Below, piece after piece: positions 11,114 to 22,522 of a stretch of DNA of 64,000 nucleotides (within the stretch, counting starts at the first letter, position 1; the number at the start of each line of letters is the position of its first letter). The position numbers were made by a program, and so were the translations under genes. The DNA comes from Earliella scabrosa (taxonomy: Eukaryota; Basidiomycota; Agaricomycetes; Polyporales; Polyporaceae). Below the pieces are notes generated by a model that had not been told where the DNA came from, made no database searches, and saw only the letters and a program-made list of their open reading frames with translations. The stretch spans positions 186,001 through 250,000 of the forward strand of contig JABYQQ010000012.1 in assembly GCA_022605405.1 (NCBI GenBank), in the 5' to 3' direction.

Positions 11114-12564
11114 ATGTCCAACAACCCCCTCTTAGAAGCACTGGAACTTGCTCTTCGCGAACGCGAGCGACGGGCCGTCCCCGTAACGGACCTGTACGAC
11201 GCAACCGTTCGCCCCGCCCCGGACCTCTTCTCCAACGACTACCTCTCACTCTGCACCAACCCCGACCTCCGCCAGCTTTTCCTCGCGAAACTCGCCCAAC
11301 TTCCCGTCGTCTTTGGCACCGGCGGGCCACGGCTTACAAGCGGAAACGCACCGGCGCATATCGCATTCGAAGTACGGGCGAAGGCGCACTTTCGCGCGCC
11401 CGCCGCGCTCCTGTTCAATTCGGGCTTCGACGCCAACATTGCGTTCTGGCACGCCATTCCCCAGGCTCGGGACGCGGTCGTGTTCGACGAGCTCGTCCAT
11501 GCGTCGACGCGCGACGGGCTGCTCGCATCGCGGGTGCGCGGTGCGTTATACCCGTTCGCGCACAACTCGGTCCGAGGCTTGCGGGAGGCGATGGCCCGTG
11601 CTATGAAAGAGCACCCGGAGATCGCGGAGGGAAGGGCGACGCTGTTCGTTGCGGTGGAGAGTGTGTATGGCATGGACGGGGATTTCGCGCCGCTGCCGGA
11701 GATGGTCGCTGTTGTCGACGAGCTCGTCCCGGCGGGATGTAGTCACTTCGTCGTCGATGAGGCGCACTCGACGGGGATCTATGGGCCGGAAGGACGGGGG
11801 CTCGTGCATGCGCTCGGGCTGGAGGGGCGCATCGATACGGTTGCACATAGCTTTGGGAAGGCACGAGCACTGGTGGGAGGTAAGCATGGCACGCTCACCA
11901 GGTTGGACGGCTTCTTGAGTGGCATGCTGACTACGTCCTATTCTCGTCCAGCCGTGCTATTGACCTCGCCCGTTATCAGAAAGTATATCATCAACTACGG
12001 CCGGCCTTTCATCTTCTCGACCTCGCTCCCAACGTCAAACGTCTGCGCTCTGGAGACTACCTTTGATTACATCGAGAGCCCCGCCGGCGAGAAGGTGCGT
12101 CATCATCCCATCTCAGGCTGTGTTGCATCGCGGTCCAGCCACGATTCATGAACTAGGGGCTGATGCTCTTGCTGCAGTTGATCGCGAACCTCCATCGCCT
12201 CTCAAAGTACTGCGAGGAGCGACTAACCTGCGCGCTCGAGAGCGTGCCCCAGGAGCTTCTCCGCTTCGAGCGCACGCCCCTCCCGCCCGGCTTCCCATCC
12301 GGCATCATTGCCCCCATCTTCCCTGTCATGACCTGCGCCCCCATCCCGCTCTCAGAGTACCTGCGCGGCGCCGGCTATGCCGCGCGCCCTATCCCGTACC
12401 CCGTCGTCCCGCGCGGGGAGGAGCGCGTGCGGATTGTGGTGCATGCGGGCAACACTGAGGAGGAGATCGACGAGCTCGTTCAGCACCTCCTGCACTGGGC
12501 GAAGGGTATGCTCGTCGCCCAGCGCGCGGCGAATGCGGTAGCGGGCGGCTGCGGAGAGGTCTAG
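11114..12564 (+). CDS. Alpha-oxoamine synthase, KAPA synthase (BioF) type, paralogue
   Basis: This is the third copy of the BioF-type PLP enzyme in the window. Three exons, 11114-11879, 11952-12094 and 12178-12564, give 431 aa. Both introns lie at the same positions and phases as in the gene at 5313, and the middle exon is 143 nt in both. It carries the family blocks SNDYLSLC, FGTGGPRLTSGN, LLFNSGFDAN, VDEAHSTGIY and the PLP lysine K249 in HSFGKAR. Differences from the first copy include a shorter C-terminus, ending soon after HLLHWAKGML, and substitutions in the presumed substrate region (for example AHIAFEVRAKAHF). It has no membrane gene next to it, so it is outside the duplicated two-gene unit. 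It could be the ancestral biotin gene or a diverged paralogue. Confidence 0.87.
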
Positions 12565-13006
12565 AAACAGATGCTACGCTTGACCGTCCTATGAGGAGAG
12601 AGCTGTCCGATTCAGTTTGCCACGGGCGCAGGGAGCGTATCATGGTCCTCTGTCTTCGAACACCATAAATGTGGTAGCTCAAGGCACTCCTCGTACCTGA
12701 CTGGATACCGAAACGCTGGTGTGGATGTATGAAGTGCTTTGGGTTGCCTGGAGGGGAACTTCTGCGGCATATGTACCGCCTTCGAGCGTGCCACCTTTTT
12801 CTTGGTGGGAGAGCGCCATGCTGTCTGGCGGGGGAATTGCGTTTGTCTGGTAGCACTTCTGTCTTGAGGCTATTTTTGCCGATATATATGTCAAGTAGGG
12901 CAATTGGATACATTTGACATACAGCGTTTGAGTGTTACTTCGGTCCAAGGATGACAGCGGGCGTGTGTGAGCACCGAGCATTGGTATTGGTATCGTATGC
13001 GGCTCG
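12565..13006. other. Intergenic region
   Basis: This is the 3' flank shared by the convergent synthase and DUF6534 gene. An AT-rich patch near 12875-12915 may serve in 3' end formation. Nothing else is seen. Confidence 0.45.
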
Positions 13007-15606
13007 TCAGAGCATCTCGTCGTAGTGCTTGAGGGTGCTGCTGTTGCTACCACGCTCGCCACGCTCGAGATCGAGTCCCTTGCCTCTGCCTGACCCGCTC
13101 GCGCCCTCCATCTCGGTCGTCACATTGATGTTGATGACCGCCGGAGATGAGTCTGGGACCTGTGAGCAATCAAGGGGGGGTGAGTACGCGCTCGCTGACT
13201 CAAACTCGGTCTTGGTAGGAATGGAAGGGAAGTAGAGTGAACACCGGGACAAGGTTGAGCGCTGACCTGTGGGACGTTCCAGCGTTCCTTGGCGGCGAGG
13301 TGGTCGGCGCGCGCGAGAATGTTCATGCCGAAGTGTTCTCCCCCGTCGTAGACTTTGAGCCCGCGGCTGACGACGAGATGGCGCGAGTTAAGCCTGCGTG
13401 GCGACAATGATGGAGTACGTATGATGAGTGTTCACGCCGTTTAGAGGCGATTGAGGTGGGCTTACACAGTCAGTAGGGTGATTGCGTAGACTAAATGCAA
13501 AAGAGCCGTTATTAGCAGGAGACCGAGACCGAATATTGTCGGAGCACTAACGCTTCGTGTTCACGATGCTGACAAGACCGTCTGAAAGCGTACTCGGACG
13601 TGCCACTGCCTGTGCGCGAAAGATAGTGAATCATGTCAAGCGGTGGCAACGAAGGAATTAGGATGTCGGTGCTTACCAAGCATAGCGACACCACATTCAA
13701 GACGCTGTTTGGCTGGGTGAACTACGATCCCAGAGAGATATGGCCATGGAGTCTTACTCGTGTAGTAGCCCTATGATTTCGATCGAGCCCTCCGTTAGCA
13801 CATGCATATGGCGGGCGGGGACAATACTCACCTGTATTGACCACATACGTAACGACAGTGTTTAATATTGGTTCCGGAGGACTGTCATAAATGAGTGGAG
13901 GTGTAAGAGATGAATTTCGTGGTACGGTACCTCGAGTTGAACTTGTTGCTGCGACTGCGGTACAACACCCCCATGAGCGATCCTGTGAGGAGCGTATCGC
14001 CAATGACGGAGGCTCCGAAGGTACCAGCAATGTAATCCTACCCAAATCTTCGCGTTATGACTCCAACTACCCTTTGTTCATCATGCGGCACTTACGTTGA
14101 CTAAATTGAACTCGCCGAAGTCTTCTATGGTGGCGCTAGTGTTCCCAGAGATATTCATTCATGCGGAGTGAGTACCGAGACCTCAGGGCGGTGGTCTGGA
14201 AGACGCACGATTTCCAAACAACAGCTGTGAGGATGATAGGTTAGTTTCATCGATGATAGAAGGGCATTGGTTCGTACCTGCTGAGAGACCTGTTTCCCGT
14301 CGAATCAGTTCACTGATGGACAACGATAGAACACTGAGACGTACCGATCTCGACTATGAAGAAGAACATCTGTGTGGATTTCCGATTGGCTGCGGACTAG
14401 CTGGCTAGAGTCGTGACATAGGAACTCACAGCAAAGGCGGCGACGAAGCAATACATCGAACCCACTGCATCGTGCTTCTCAGTACAATGTGATCGAAGGA
14501 TGCACGAACGTGTCTCTTACTGAGGTAGACACGGCGTACAAAGAATCTATGGAGACGGATGAGCACTTGACTTCGGTAGGTCATAGGCATAGAAGTCACG
14601 CACAATTGAGATAGAAACATGTTGACCCCCTTGAGGCCGCACGTGAGAGATCAATGCGCTAGGGAGATGCTCAACGCTCACTATGACGATTGTCACATAC
14701 TATTCTTAGGTCTCAGCGTCCGTTTCTCGAATTTTTCAACAGGAACGAAGGGACGGCCGGGCGGCCGACTCACGTTCAACGACCTGGGTGGACATTGCGT
14801 GAGTACCGTTTTGTGGTAATTGAGCAGCACTCCACTTACCAAACACCTTGTGTCAAAGCTCCCGGATTGAAGTAGTTCGATACCAGGTAGTAGTAGCTAC
14901 GATGACCGTGAAGAACAACGATATGCCAGTCAAAGGACAGCGTACCATGTGTGCATCGTGAAGGCGGTGTGTAAGGTGACTAGAATGCTGCGGAGAGTAC
15001 TGTACCATTTCGACCAATTCAACCTAGCCTGTGACCTGTGACAGGTCGATTTTGGTGGGCACATTCGACCACCGGCCGGGTGACCGTGACATCGGCCGAT
15101 TTTTCGACCAAATGGGGGCGCGCGACAGCGCGCCGCCACCAGAAGCGGTAAGCGCCCGGAGGGCCCATCCGACCGCCATCAATGTGACCGGTGACAGGCG
15201 GCCAAATTTCGACCAAACAGGCATGCGGTGACGCGTGACTGGTCGAATTGGTCGAAATGGTACAGTATTCTCATGAGGAATGCACTCGCCGGCTGAAGAT
15301 CACTCTCCGTGATGCGTGTGTCTGCCACTTACATCACAAAAGTCACCTAGAACCGAACTTGAGTGGGAGCAGATGAGATTGCTGGAGAAGACATACGTAC
15401 CAATAGTCGGATGAAGAATGAGTCCGTCGGAAATAGACGGGCGTATCGGTATGCCTGGTGTAGAACGAAACCATACAGCCTAAGAACTTAGGTAAGCGAA
15501 CGCCGGGGATATTACAGTGCACGGTAGGAGCGGACCCTCACATAGTGCCCAGGAAAGTACCGATAAGGTAAACTCCAATCGTTGTCTCGAGCTCGGTGGT
15601 CGCCAT
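13007..15606 (-). CDS. DUF6534-family seven-pass-like membrane protein, with a MITE in an intron
   Basis: This is a member of the Agaricomycete DUF6534 family, multi-span membrane proteins of unknown function. The start at 15606 opens MATTELETTIGVYLIGTF. Exon 1 is 15606-15542, exon 2 is 15479-15401 (79 nt, LYGFVLHQAYRYARLFPTDS), exon 3 is a 14-nt exon at 15346-15333, and exon 4 is 14987-14946 (HTAFTMHTC). More small exons follow, including YYYLVSNYFNPGAL and FFVRRVYL. The penultimate exon encodes LNSRHLVVSRGLKVYDGGEH and ERWNVPQ; the last starts VPDSSPAVININVTTE and ends at 13007. Intron 3 contains a 266-bp inverted-repeat element that stops about 8 nt before the 3' splice site. All exons I can place are open, so the gene looks intact despite the insertion. 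Confidence 0.8.
15000..15265. mobile_element. MITE-like element, 266 bp
   Basis: The ends form a near-perfect terminal inverted repeat: CTGTACCATTTCGACCAATT at the left (15000-15019) and its complement at the right (to 15265). TA dinucleotides flank both ends (14998-14999 and 15266-15267), as expected for a Tc1/mariner-type target duplication. The similarity continues 4-5 bases further out (GAGAG versus GAGAA), so the true ends may lie slightly outside. Inside are repeated TTTCGACCA units in both orientations and several GTGACC/GTGACAGG direct motifs. There is no coding capacity. Confidence 0.7.
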
Positions 15607-16440
15607 TGTGTCGTTGCGAGGATGACAGAGGCCGGGACTCGTGTGAGGACGGATGTGCGAGGCTTATGAGCTCATATGGATGCAGTATCCCCCGCGCTCG
15701 ATAGAAGTTTGAGCTTGTCACTGCGCGCAGAAGTTTGCCCGGCGTTGTGGGGGCGGTGCTGCCAGCTCCGACCGTCCTACCGTCCTTCGTTCTTGGCGTG
15801 GAGGATTGCGAATGTTTTGGATGGATGGGCGTCGGTGGATGATGAGTATGTGCCAGTGGCGCCAGGTGAAGACCGCAGGACTTGGGACTTATAGGCAGGC
15901 GGAGACCCGACTAGCCTGAAAGGCGTACCACGGGAATCTTCGCGGATGAGAATATGAGGTAGCCCATACTCAGTGTGCACTTGGGAGCTATGGATGGTGA
16001 CAGTGTTTACAAGGAGAGCTTCGCTGTGCACCGTTTCCGCATGGGCGGCGGGCCCGGTGGCACGCGGTGGCGTTGGACGGCGTCAGATGTCGAGATGTGT
16101 CGTGTGGTGGGTGCGCTCGACGGATCAGGACATGAATGGATGAGTGCGTGAACCTCTGACTTGGTCAAGGTGCCCAGCAGGAATGAGCATAAGGCGTAGC
16201 AGGGGTTAAACGTGAAGCCATGGCGCAGTGGCGATGTCTCAATTGCGGTGTCGGCGCTTACCGGAAGGGCGGGACGTGGGCCGAACGTGGCACAGACGTG
16301 GTCCTCGACGCTCTCGGACCTTCGTCGACAATCCAGCCATGTCGAGCTCTCTTCCTCTGTCCTCTTGCTTCTCTCGTTCACCTGACTGAAATTCTGTCTC
16401 TTTCCTCTGAAGACATACCCCAAGACAGCACAAGATCACC
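15607..16440. other. Intergenic region, divergent promoters
   Basis: This lies between the DUF6534 start at 15606 and the SARAF start at 16441. A hydrophobic reading frame near 16330-16385 might be part of an unplaced signal-peptide exon of the SARAF gene. No other gene is seen. Confidence 0.4.
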
Positions 16441-17528
16441 ATGTCGCGAATGTCGCGAGTCGCACTCGCCAAAATCCCCTCCTTGACCTTCTACAAGGAC
16501 TCGCAGACACTGTCCCGGCGAGGACAACCAATCCCACAACTCACGTGTATCGGGAAGCCGTGTAGGCTCTACCAGCCAGAAGCCGTACGGTGCACGAATA
16601 TCGGCGGGTCAGGCACGGATGTGGACTGGAAGTGCGAGGCCGACCTCCCCGACTCGCTTAGGTTTGGGAGAGTGCAGGTCTCGTGCGAGGGCTGGGACGG
16701 ACCAGGAGACCCGTATGTGATGAAAGGTGCGCTCATCTTTGCGCCCGTATACCTATCCGATTGCGAACTCTGATGCATCTGGTGAACGCTAGGTTCGTGT
16801 GGACTGGAATACCGTCTCGTCCAGGTGCCTGCCGGACTTCGTGGGAGCGGAGCAGACGACCCCTCCTATCCAGCACGCTTCTCGAGATGGCTGCACGGTG
16901 CGTCGTGTTCCACTATCACTTGCATCTCACAGAAGACGATGCTCATCACTGCGGCCGTCCGTTAGAGTTAGCTGAGGACCCGATAGCGTTTGCGTTCGCG
17001 CTTCTCTGGGTCGCCGTCCTCGCTCTCATCATCTATAACGCGGTCAAGTCGTGTTTTGGCTCTCGCACGCGCACCGACACGCGTGGAGGCTCGACGCCAC
17101 GGGCCCCGCCCCCGCGTGGGCCTGGATCGGGTTGGTTCTCGGGCTGGGGAACCCATCCTGACAGTTACGGTCCTCCGCCGCCCTACACGAAGCACGCGCC
17201 ACACAGCGGGCAGGGCGTCGGAGACGCAGGCGGTTGGAGACCGGGCTTCTGGACTGGGGCCGCCCTCGGATGGCTGGGCACTCAGTGGATGAATCGCCAG
17301 CGCGAGCAGCAGCACGTGAGAGCGCCCGGGATGTACGATTGGGAGGCGGAGAGGATGTTCGCGCCGCGGGTGGTGAGAACTGCACCGCTTGCGTCTCCGT
17401 CCTCCGCTTCGTGGTGGGGAGGTGCGGCGAGGAGGAGAGGCTTTGATGATGGAGATCGTGGAGAGGGTCCGTCCGATCTTGGAAGGATGAGGAGGAGCAC
17501 TGGTTTGGGCGGGTCAAATGTCCGGTGA
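16441..17528 (+). CDS. SARAF (TMEM66)-like protein
   Basis: This is a homologue of store-operated calcium entry-associated regulatory factor, an ER membrane protein that in animals dampens calcium refilling. Exons 16441-16726, 16793-16897 and 16933-17528 give 328 aa. The luminal domain shows LTFYKDSQTLSRRGQPIPQL, CTNIGGSGTDVDWKCEADLP, FGRVQVSCEGW and, across the first splice, GSCGLEYRL; all are family signatures. One membrane segment follows (about 149-166, FALLWVAVLALIIY). The cytosolic tail is Pro/Gly-rich with a PPPY motif that could bind WW-domain ubiquitin ligases, and GFWTGAALG as in animal SARAF. The family normally has an N-terminal signal peptide. None is seen in this model, so an upstream exon is probably missing from it. 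Confidence 0.88.
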
Positions 17529-18533
17529 GCCGCAGATATCTGGTGCTGAACACTGCTTTCATGTATCTTGTATCGTTACGTACAGAGGCTGTTCCATGTG
17601 TGAAGATTTGTTTGTCACGCACTAGGGGCACCGACTACAAGACTGGACTTGATGATGACCAGCATCATTGAGTTCTCTTCGACGTGAATATTGTTCTCTA
17701 ATTGATCGCGTCAGATAGAAGCAACACCAATGCATTATCAGTGGGCACTCTACGGTGTCGCCAGGTCTCCGGGAGAGGATACAGTTTTGAATCCATCTTA
17801 TCATATCGAGGCACGTCAACTATTCTGACATGGTGTGCCTGGTGAGCGTGAGCTACTGCAATCTCCAAATGCCTTGTTAGCTTGACCTTCTCGGCTTGTA
17901 GCATTTTGGTACTAGAGTATGGTCACGACGGTCACTGGTCCGTATCACTGGTCCTCGACGGCGACGACTAAAACGATATCATCGTACGTGCCGAAAGCGT
18001 CGGCGCGAAGTGCCGGCACGGAGGAACATGCTTCGGTTTTCTCAATATCGATGCTGTGCGACCACTTAGTTGCTCTACAGGTGCCCAAAACCGGTCCGAG
18101 GATTAGTATCAAGGTCACCACTGGGATAGAAGGGCGGATGAAGCTCTAGAATGCTGACATGCGTCCCTTCAGTATGTTCTGTTTGATCCGGAACCATTGA
18201 TAGGCTGCAAGGGCGCGATACAAGTTCAACGGAATCCGCACCATAATTGGCCCGGACCCTAAGATTATACGCACGACAGAAGAGTTGGGGCTCCCACGCA
18301 AGGTTGTCGGTGACATCCCGTCGATGTGTAACAGTGGGATACTGCGGCAGTCCATCTCGATGTGTCCCAGAACATGGTTGTGAAGAAGATGGAAGCGACA
18401 TGCATGAGTAACTGGATATCAAGGCGCCCCAGCATCGCTCGTTTATAACCTAGTAGGCTCAGGACTCAGGAGTCCTCAGCCGCTTTGTCTTCAAAACCTA
18501 TTAGTCCACTTTCGAGCCCCTTCGTAGGACACC
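17529..18533. other. Intergenic region
   Basis: About 1 kb with only short frames on both strands. I see no coding pattern, repeat or RNA gene. Confidence 0.45.
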
Positions 18534-20843
18534 ATGGGACTGGATGCGCTATTCCAATCGCTCATAGCCCAAACATTTGGGGCGTATCTGATTGGCACCT
18601 TCATTGCAACGATGCGAGTATTCCTCATACGTCTTCGCGGCAGGTTCAATCGGCTAACATACCCTCCATTTCCAGGTTGTATGGCTTCGCCGTGCACCAG
18701 ACGTACAGATATTCTCGCTTATTTCGGACGGAGTCTCCTATCCTCCGAGTTCTGGTACATACATATTCTTAACTCAGGGATGCACATCGGTGACTCAGAT
18801 CATGCCGACAGGTCTTAACCCTCCTGTGATTCAGGGCAAACCCTCGGGCCATTATCCTGACTGATTGTGTTGTGCTTGCATTCCTCAGTGTCCTTCAAAC
18901 TGTTCATGTCGTCTTGAATCTGCATTCTTGGTAAGTGGCTACGGGTCGCTAACTGCGACACATCCCGAGAGGATTGCTGATCAGGATTTTTCAGCTATTT
19001 CTACCTTGTCGCACAGTACGGCAGCTCTGTCTCCGATCTCGCGAAACTCCAGCTTGTCCAAGTGTGGTACGTGTACTTGCCTTTGCAAGCTACAGTCTCA
19101 GCTTTCTGAAGATATCAATCTATTAGGTCCATCCTTGTGAGTCATTCAATCTGACCGGGTTGAATATCGGTTCACCTTGCATAGTGTCTTCCAGTAATTA
19201 CTGTAAGAGTGGCGCAGTCACGTATAGCCGTGACTCACTGCCAGTGTTTCACTCTCATTGGATTGCTGGACTCATGTTTCTCTCCCATAGAGTATCAACA
19301 TGCTGGTGTCCCAGCTGTGGGTATTATCCAAGATCAACCATAGTCCATGACTGAACCGACTGGCTAGGTTTTTCGTTCGCCGCGTATTCCTGAGTACGTG
19401 TTCCTTGTAGTCATAGTATGACCAATCTAATGCATCAGGTGCACAGTGGGATCTTACTATCGTATCATCGCTTGGGTGGCGGTGAGTGCCATGGACGTTC
19501 CAGCCGAAGGAAGTCTGTTTCGTCTGACATGAGATGCAGGCGATGTTTTTTGTGGCAGAACTAGGTATGGCCCACTAATTGATTGCAAGACTCTCATTGA
19601 GCATTACGGTGGCTCTACAGGCGTATCCATAGGTAAGTAGTCAGTGCATAGTATCGTGAATGTCGTCATCTAAAATGGATTGATGTCACATTCCCTGCCG
19701 ATCTAGAGTGAGTGAGGTGGCGGGTCCATATTACGACTGAGGCTGCAATTCACTATCAATACGCAGGATTACTGTGAACGGCTACCTCCGAAAGGATAAC
19801 ACGGTGAGACCTACTATACTGCTGGGAAGAGCCCACGACGTCGCGTAACTGTACTCATCAACACTTTCAAGCACGCGCCCATCTGGCTAGCTGCTGTTGC
19901 CGTTGCGGGCGACACGCTACTCACTGCATCCATAGCTAAGGGGCTCTGCACAAGTCGCGATAGAGGTTTATCCACGTGCGATAACAAATCTACTGTTGAT
20001 CTGGCGTTACTCTGCATCCTCATGACTCATCCAGCTCGTCCGGAACTTCCGAAAGGATATGGAACATGGTGATCTCATACGGCGTCAATACCGGTTGGTA
20101 CCACGACTCTCTCAACCAAGATCCTTGCTAAGGACTCAACGCTTCACAGGATTACTACACGAGTAAGAGATCGTTGACGCTGCAAAAATATAATTTATTG
20201 TCTGACCCCGAAATGTTCAAGTGTCCTGAACATTGTGACACTTTGCTTGGTCAGTGAGAGGTTCTGTAGTACTCAACAAATGGTTCTTACCTTGACTTCA
20301 TCACAGGGCTCAACTATGGAAAAGACTCTCTTAGCTACAAGCGTCAACCTCGTCAGCACCAGAGGTAAGTGGGACATGTGTGCGTGTTGCGATACAAGCA
20401 TCTGAACATCCACCAGCGTACTTCATCACTTTGCTGACAGTGTGAGTAGGAGACTATGAATGAGTGCTTGCTCTGACAATGTTTGCTAACTGAAAGATAG
20501 GCTGAACACTCGGAACTTCTTCATTAGCCGTGAAATTAGAATCTTTGACGGCGGAGACCGACTGGGCATGAACATCATCGCACGTGCAGAGACGCTTGCT
20601 ACCAAGGAGCGGTGGAATGTTCCTCAGGTGAGTGCAGCTCGTGCTTCAAGGAAAATAAGCGGCACTCTATCACGCTCAATGCTTACTATTCTGCCTCCTC
20701 TACAGATGCCAGATGCCACGCCGGCCATGATCAATATCAATGTCACCACCGAAAAGAGCGGGCCCAGCGTCGGCCTGGTTTCCACTGACAGTGGCAGTGC
20801 GAGTGAGGGCGGTATCTTGGGGAAATGTGACGAAACACTCTGA
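18534..20843 (+). CDS. DUF6534-family membrane protein
   Basis: This DUF6534 protein starts at 18534 with MGLDALFQSLIAQTFGAYLI. Exon 1 is 18534-18613 and ends in a GC donor (GAT|GCGAGT); exon 2 is 18676-18754, again 79 nt (LYGFAVHQTYRYSRLF). Later exons encode VLQTVHVVLNLHSC, YFYLVAQYGSSVSDLAKL, AMFFVAEL and AAVAVAGDTLLTASIAKGL. The last two encode LNTRNFFISREIRIFDGGDR with ERWNVPQ, and a tail starting MPDATPAMININVTTE and ending GKCDETL. The C-terminal pair of exons closely matches the genes at 13007, 23313 and 34028, placing these four in one subfamily. Function is unknown; the topology suggests an integral plasma or endomembrane protein. Confidence 0.8.
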
Positions 20844-21947
20844 TGCAGCTTTGGAAGTGTTGCCGTCGAATGCTGTAGCATCAGAGTGTCCGGTTTCAGT
20901 GCGGCGTTCTCCCTACGAAGCCTCAAGACTCGATTGTGGGGACGATAGCAGCGGTACTAGTCTGAGTAAAACGAGGTCTTGTAAGGTTCAACTACGGATT
21001 CAACGATCTATTTATGGGAATCATGTAGACTCATTCGGGTATCCATACCGCAAGCGTTTGTTCGGCTAGTCCGGCGACATGCAGATATAAGTACAGTAGA
21101 GGACGTCCGAAAACCTTCCAGACGGGTTGTGCAATACTACCTCGGGCTGGAAGATGGTGTCGGTTTGAATATCGTGCCCTGAGGTGGCCGAATCAAACTT
21201 GACATCAGCAAAAGGTGCTACTTGTTCGGAATGTCACCCATATGCAGCATGGCCATACAGCGCCGCCTATATTGCGGCGATGCTCCCGCCATGTCCTGGA
21301 ATTATTAGCCCTTGTTGGCAATCATGACGATGCTACACGGAGGTTGGCGGTGCATCGTCGTCCTTCGCAAGGCATGGCGGCGCGCTCCCCGACGTCCCCG
21401 TCGACTTGTCGCACCTGGGGGAGGTGCGGTCGGAAAACGCGCAGGTCGAGGAGAGGAAGGTGGTGCAGAGCTTGTATGACAGGCACAAGCCGATCCAGGA
21501 TGGCGCGAGCGTCGTGGCCGGGTTCTTGAGCTTTGCGGCGGCGGGGCTGGAGAGCGGGAGTCAGCAACCGGCGGGGTCGCAGGCAGGGAGTCGTCGATGA
21601 CTGGGACTAACTAGGGCCCTCAGGGTAGCGAGGACTACTCAGTTTCCATGTGTAAACACTAGGACGTCGTGTGTACCGCGATGTCACACAGAGAGAAGTC
21701 TCATCCTCGGGCTTTTGCTCCCAGACAGTTGTTGGGGTATGAATCAAGTTGGTGAGTTGGGTGGAGAGAGGGAGTGACGACGAACTACGACGAAGCTTCT
21801 GTTCCGTGCTGGCCGGCGCCTGCCGACGCCCAGCCCGATCAGATCTCCAAAGACTCCACCATCGCCCTTCTTTCTGGCACCCCATCGTGTCCATACCCGC
21901 CTCAACTCGTCTGTTCTGCCCATCCGATTCTGTTGAAACGTTGAATT
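20844..21947. other. Intergenic region with a coding remnant
   Basis: Apart from the fragment at 21373-21600 nothing coding is supported. The last 100 bases hold the promoter of the AIG2-like gene. Confidence 0.4.
21373..21600 (+). pseudogene. Orphan C-terminal coding fragment
   Basis: A frame opening GGALPDVPVDLSHLGEVRSE and running through LYDRHKPIQDGASVVAGFLS to a stop at 21600 has the codon bias of a real exon. I see no start codon and no upstream exon that splices to it, and the preceding sequence is frame-broken. I do not recognise the family. It may be the decayed end of a lost gene or the last exon of a gene I failed to model. Confidence 0.4.
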
Positions 21948-22522
21948 ATGACCACGCATACTGAAGACACCGAGCCAGTGAGTTCCTCAAAGGATGGTGA
22001 TCTGGTCTGGCCAGTTTAGATCGCAACTCATACTCGCTGGCACGAGTCTGATAGCCACGACCACTCTTCCTATACGGGACACTTCGTGCGCTCCCACTTT
22101 TGGCCTGGGCAGTCACTGGCGATTGCAGGAAGGTCTCCGTCATCGAGCCTCTCATCCGACCCGCCACTCTACAAGGCTATGCTCGGTTCTCTTTGCATCA
22201 CAAGGACTATCCAGCTGTCATCCAGCACGCGGAAACCTCTATCGTTGACGGGCTGCTGTTTCGTCCAGCGACTCACTCGCAGCGGAAGAAGCTGGATGAC
22301 TTCGAGGGCGAGACTTACCATCCAACACCCGTATTTGTACAGACAGCGGCGGCGGATGGGAAGGGAAGGGAGCTGATTGAAGCCGATATCTACCTATGGA
22401 ATGGCGATCCTGAAGCTCTCTCGGATAAGGAGTGGAAACTGGAGGAGTTTGTACGAGACAGGCTCAACGATTGGTTGGATCTGTTTGGGGGGATGGAACT
22501 GATCGGGGATGATGCCAAGTGA
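21948..22522 (+). CDS. AIG2-like / gamma-glutamylcyclotransferase-fold protein
   Basis: This small protein has the gamma-glutamylcyclotransferase (AIG2) fold. Two exons, 21948-21977 and 22055-22522, give 165 aa. The family opening LFLYGTLRALPLLAW carries the substrate-loop YGTLR at residues 17-21. The likely catalytic acid is E94 in LDDFEGETY. The region LQGYARFSLHHKDYPAV matches the conserved beta strand after the loop, and VDGLLF follows. Fungal members often act as housekeeping enzymes on gamma-glutamylamine bonds or have no proven substrate. The ATG at 21948 is chosen because exon 1 ends at a good GTGAGT donor and exon 2 joins in phase 0 directly before the YGTLR block. Confidence 0.87.

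Noticed and set aside
16007..16423. A 138-codon minus-strand frame near the SARAF start
   Set aside because: No domain, and it lies across the likely promoter and 5' UTR of the SARAF gene.
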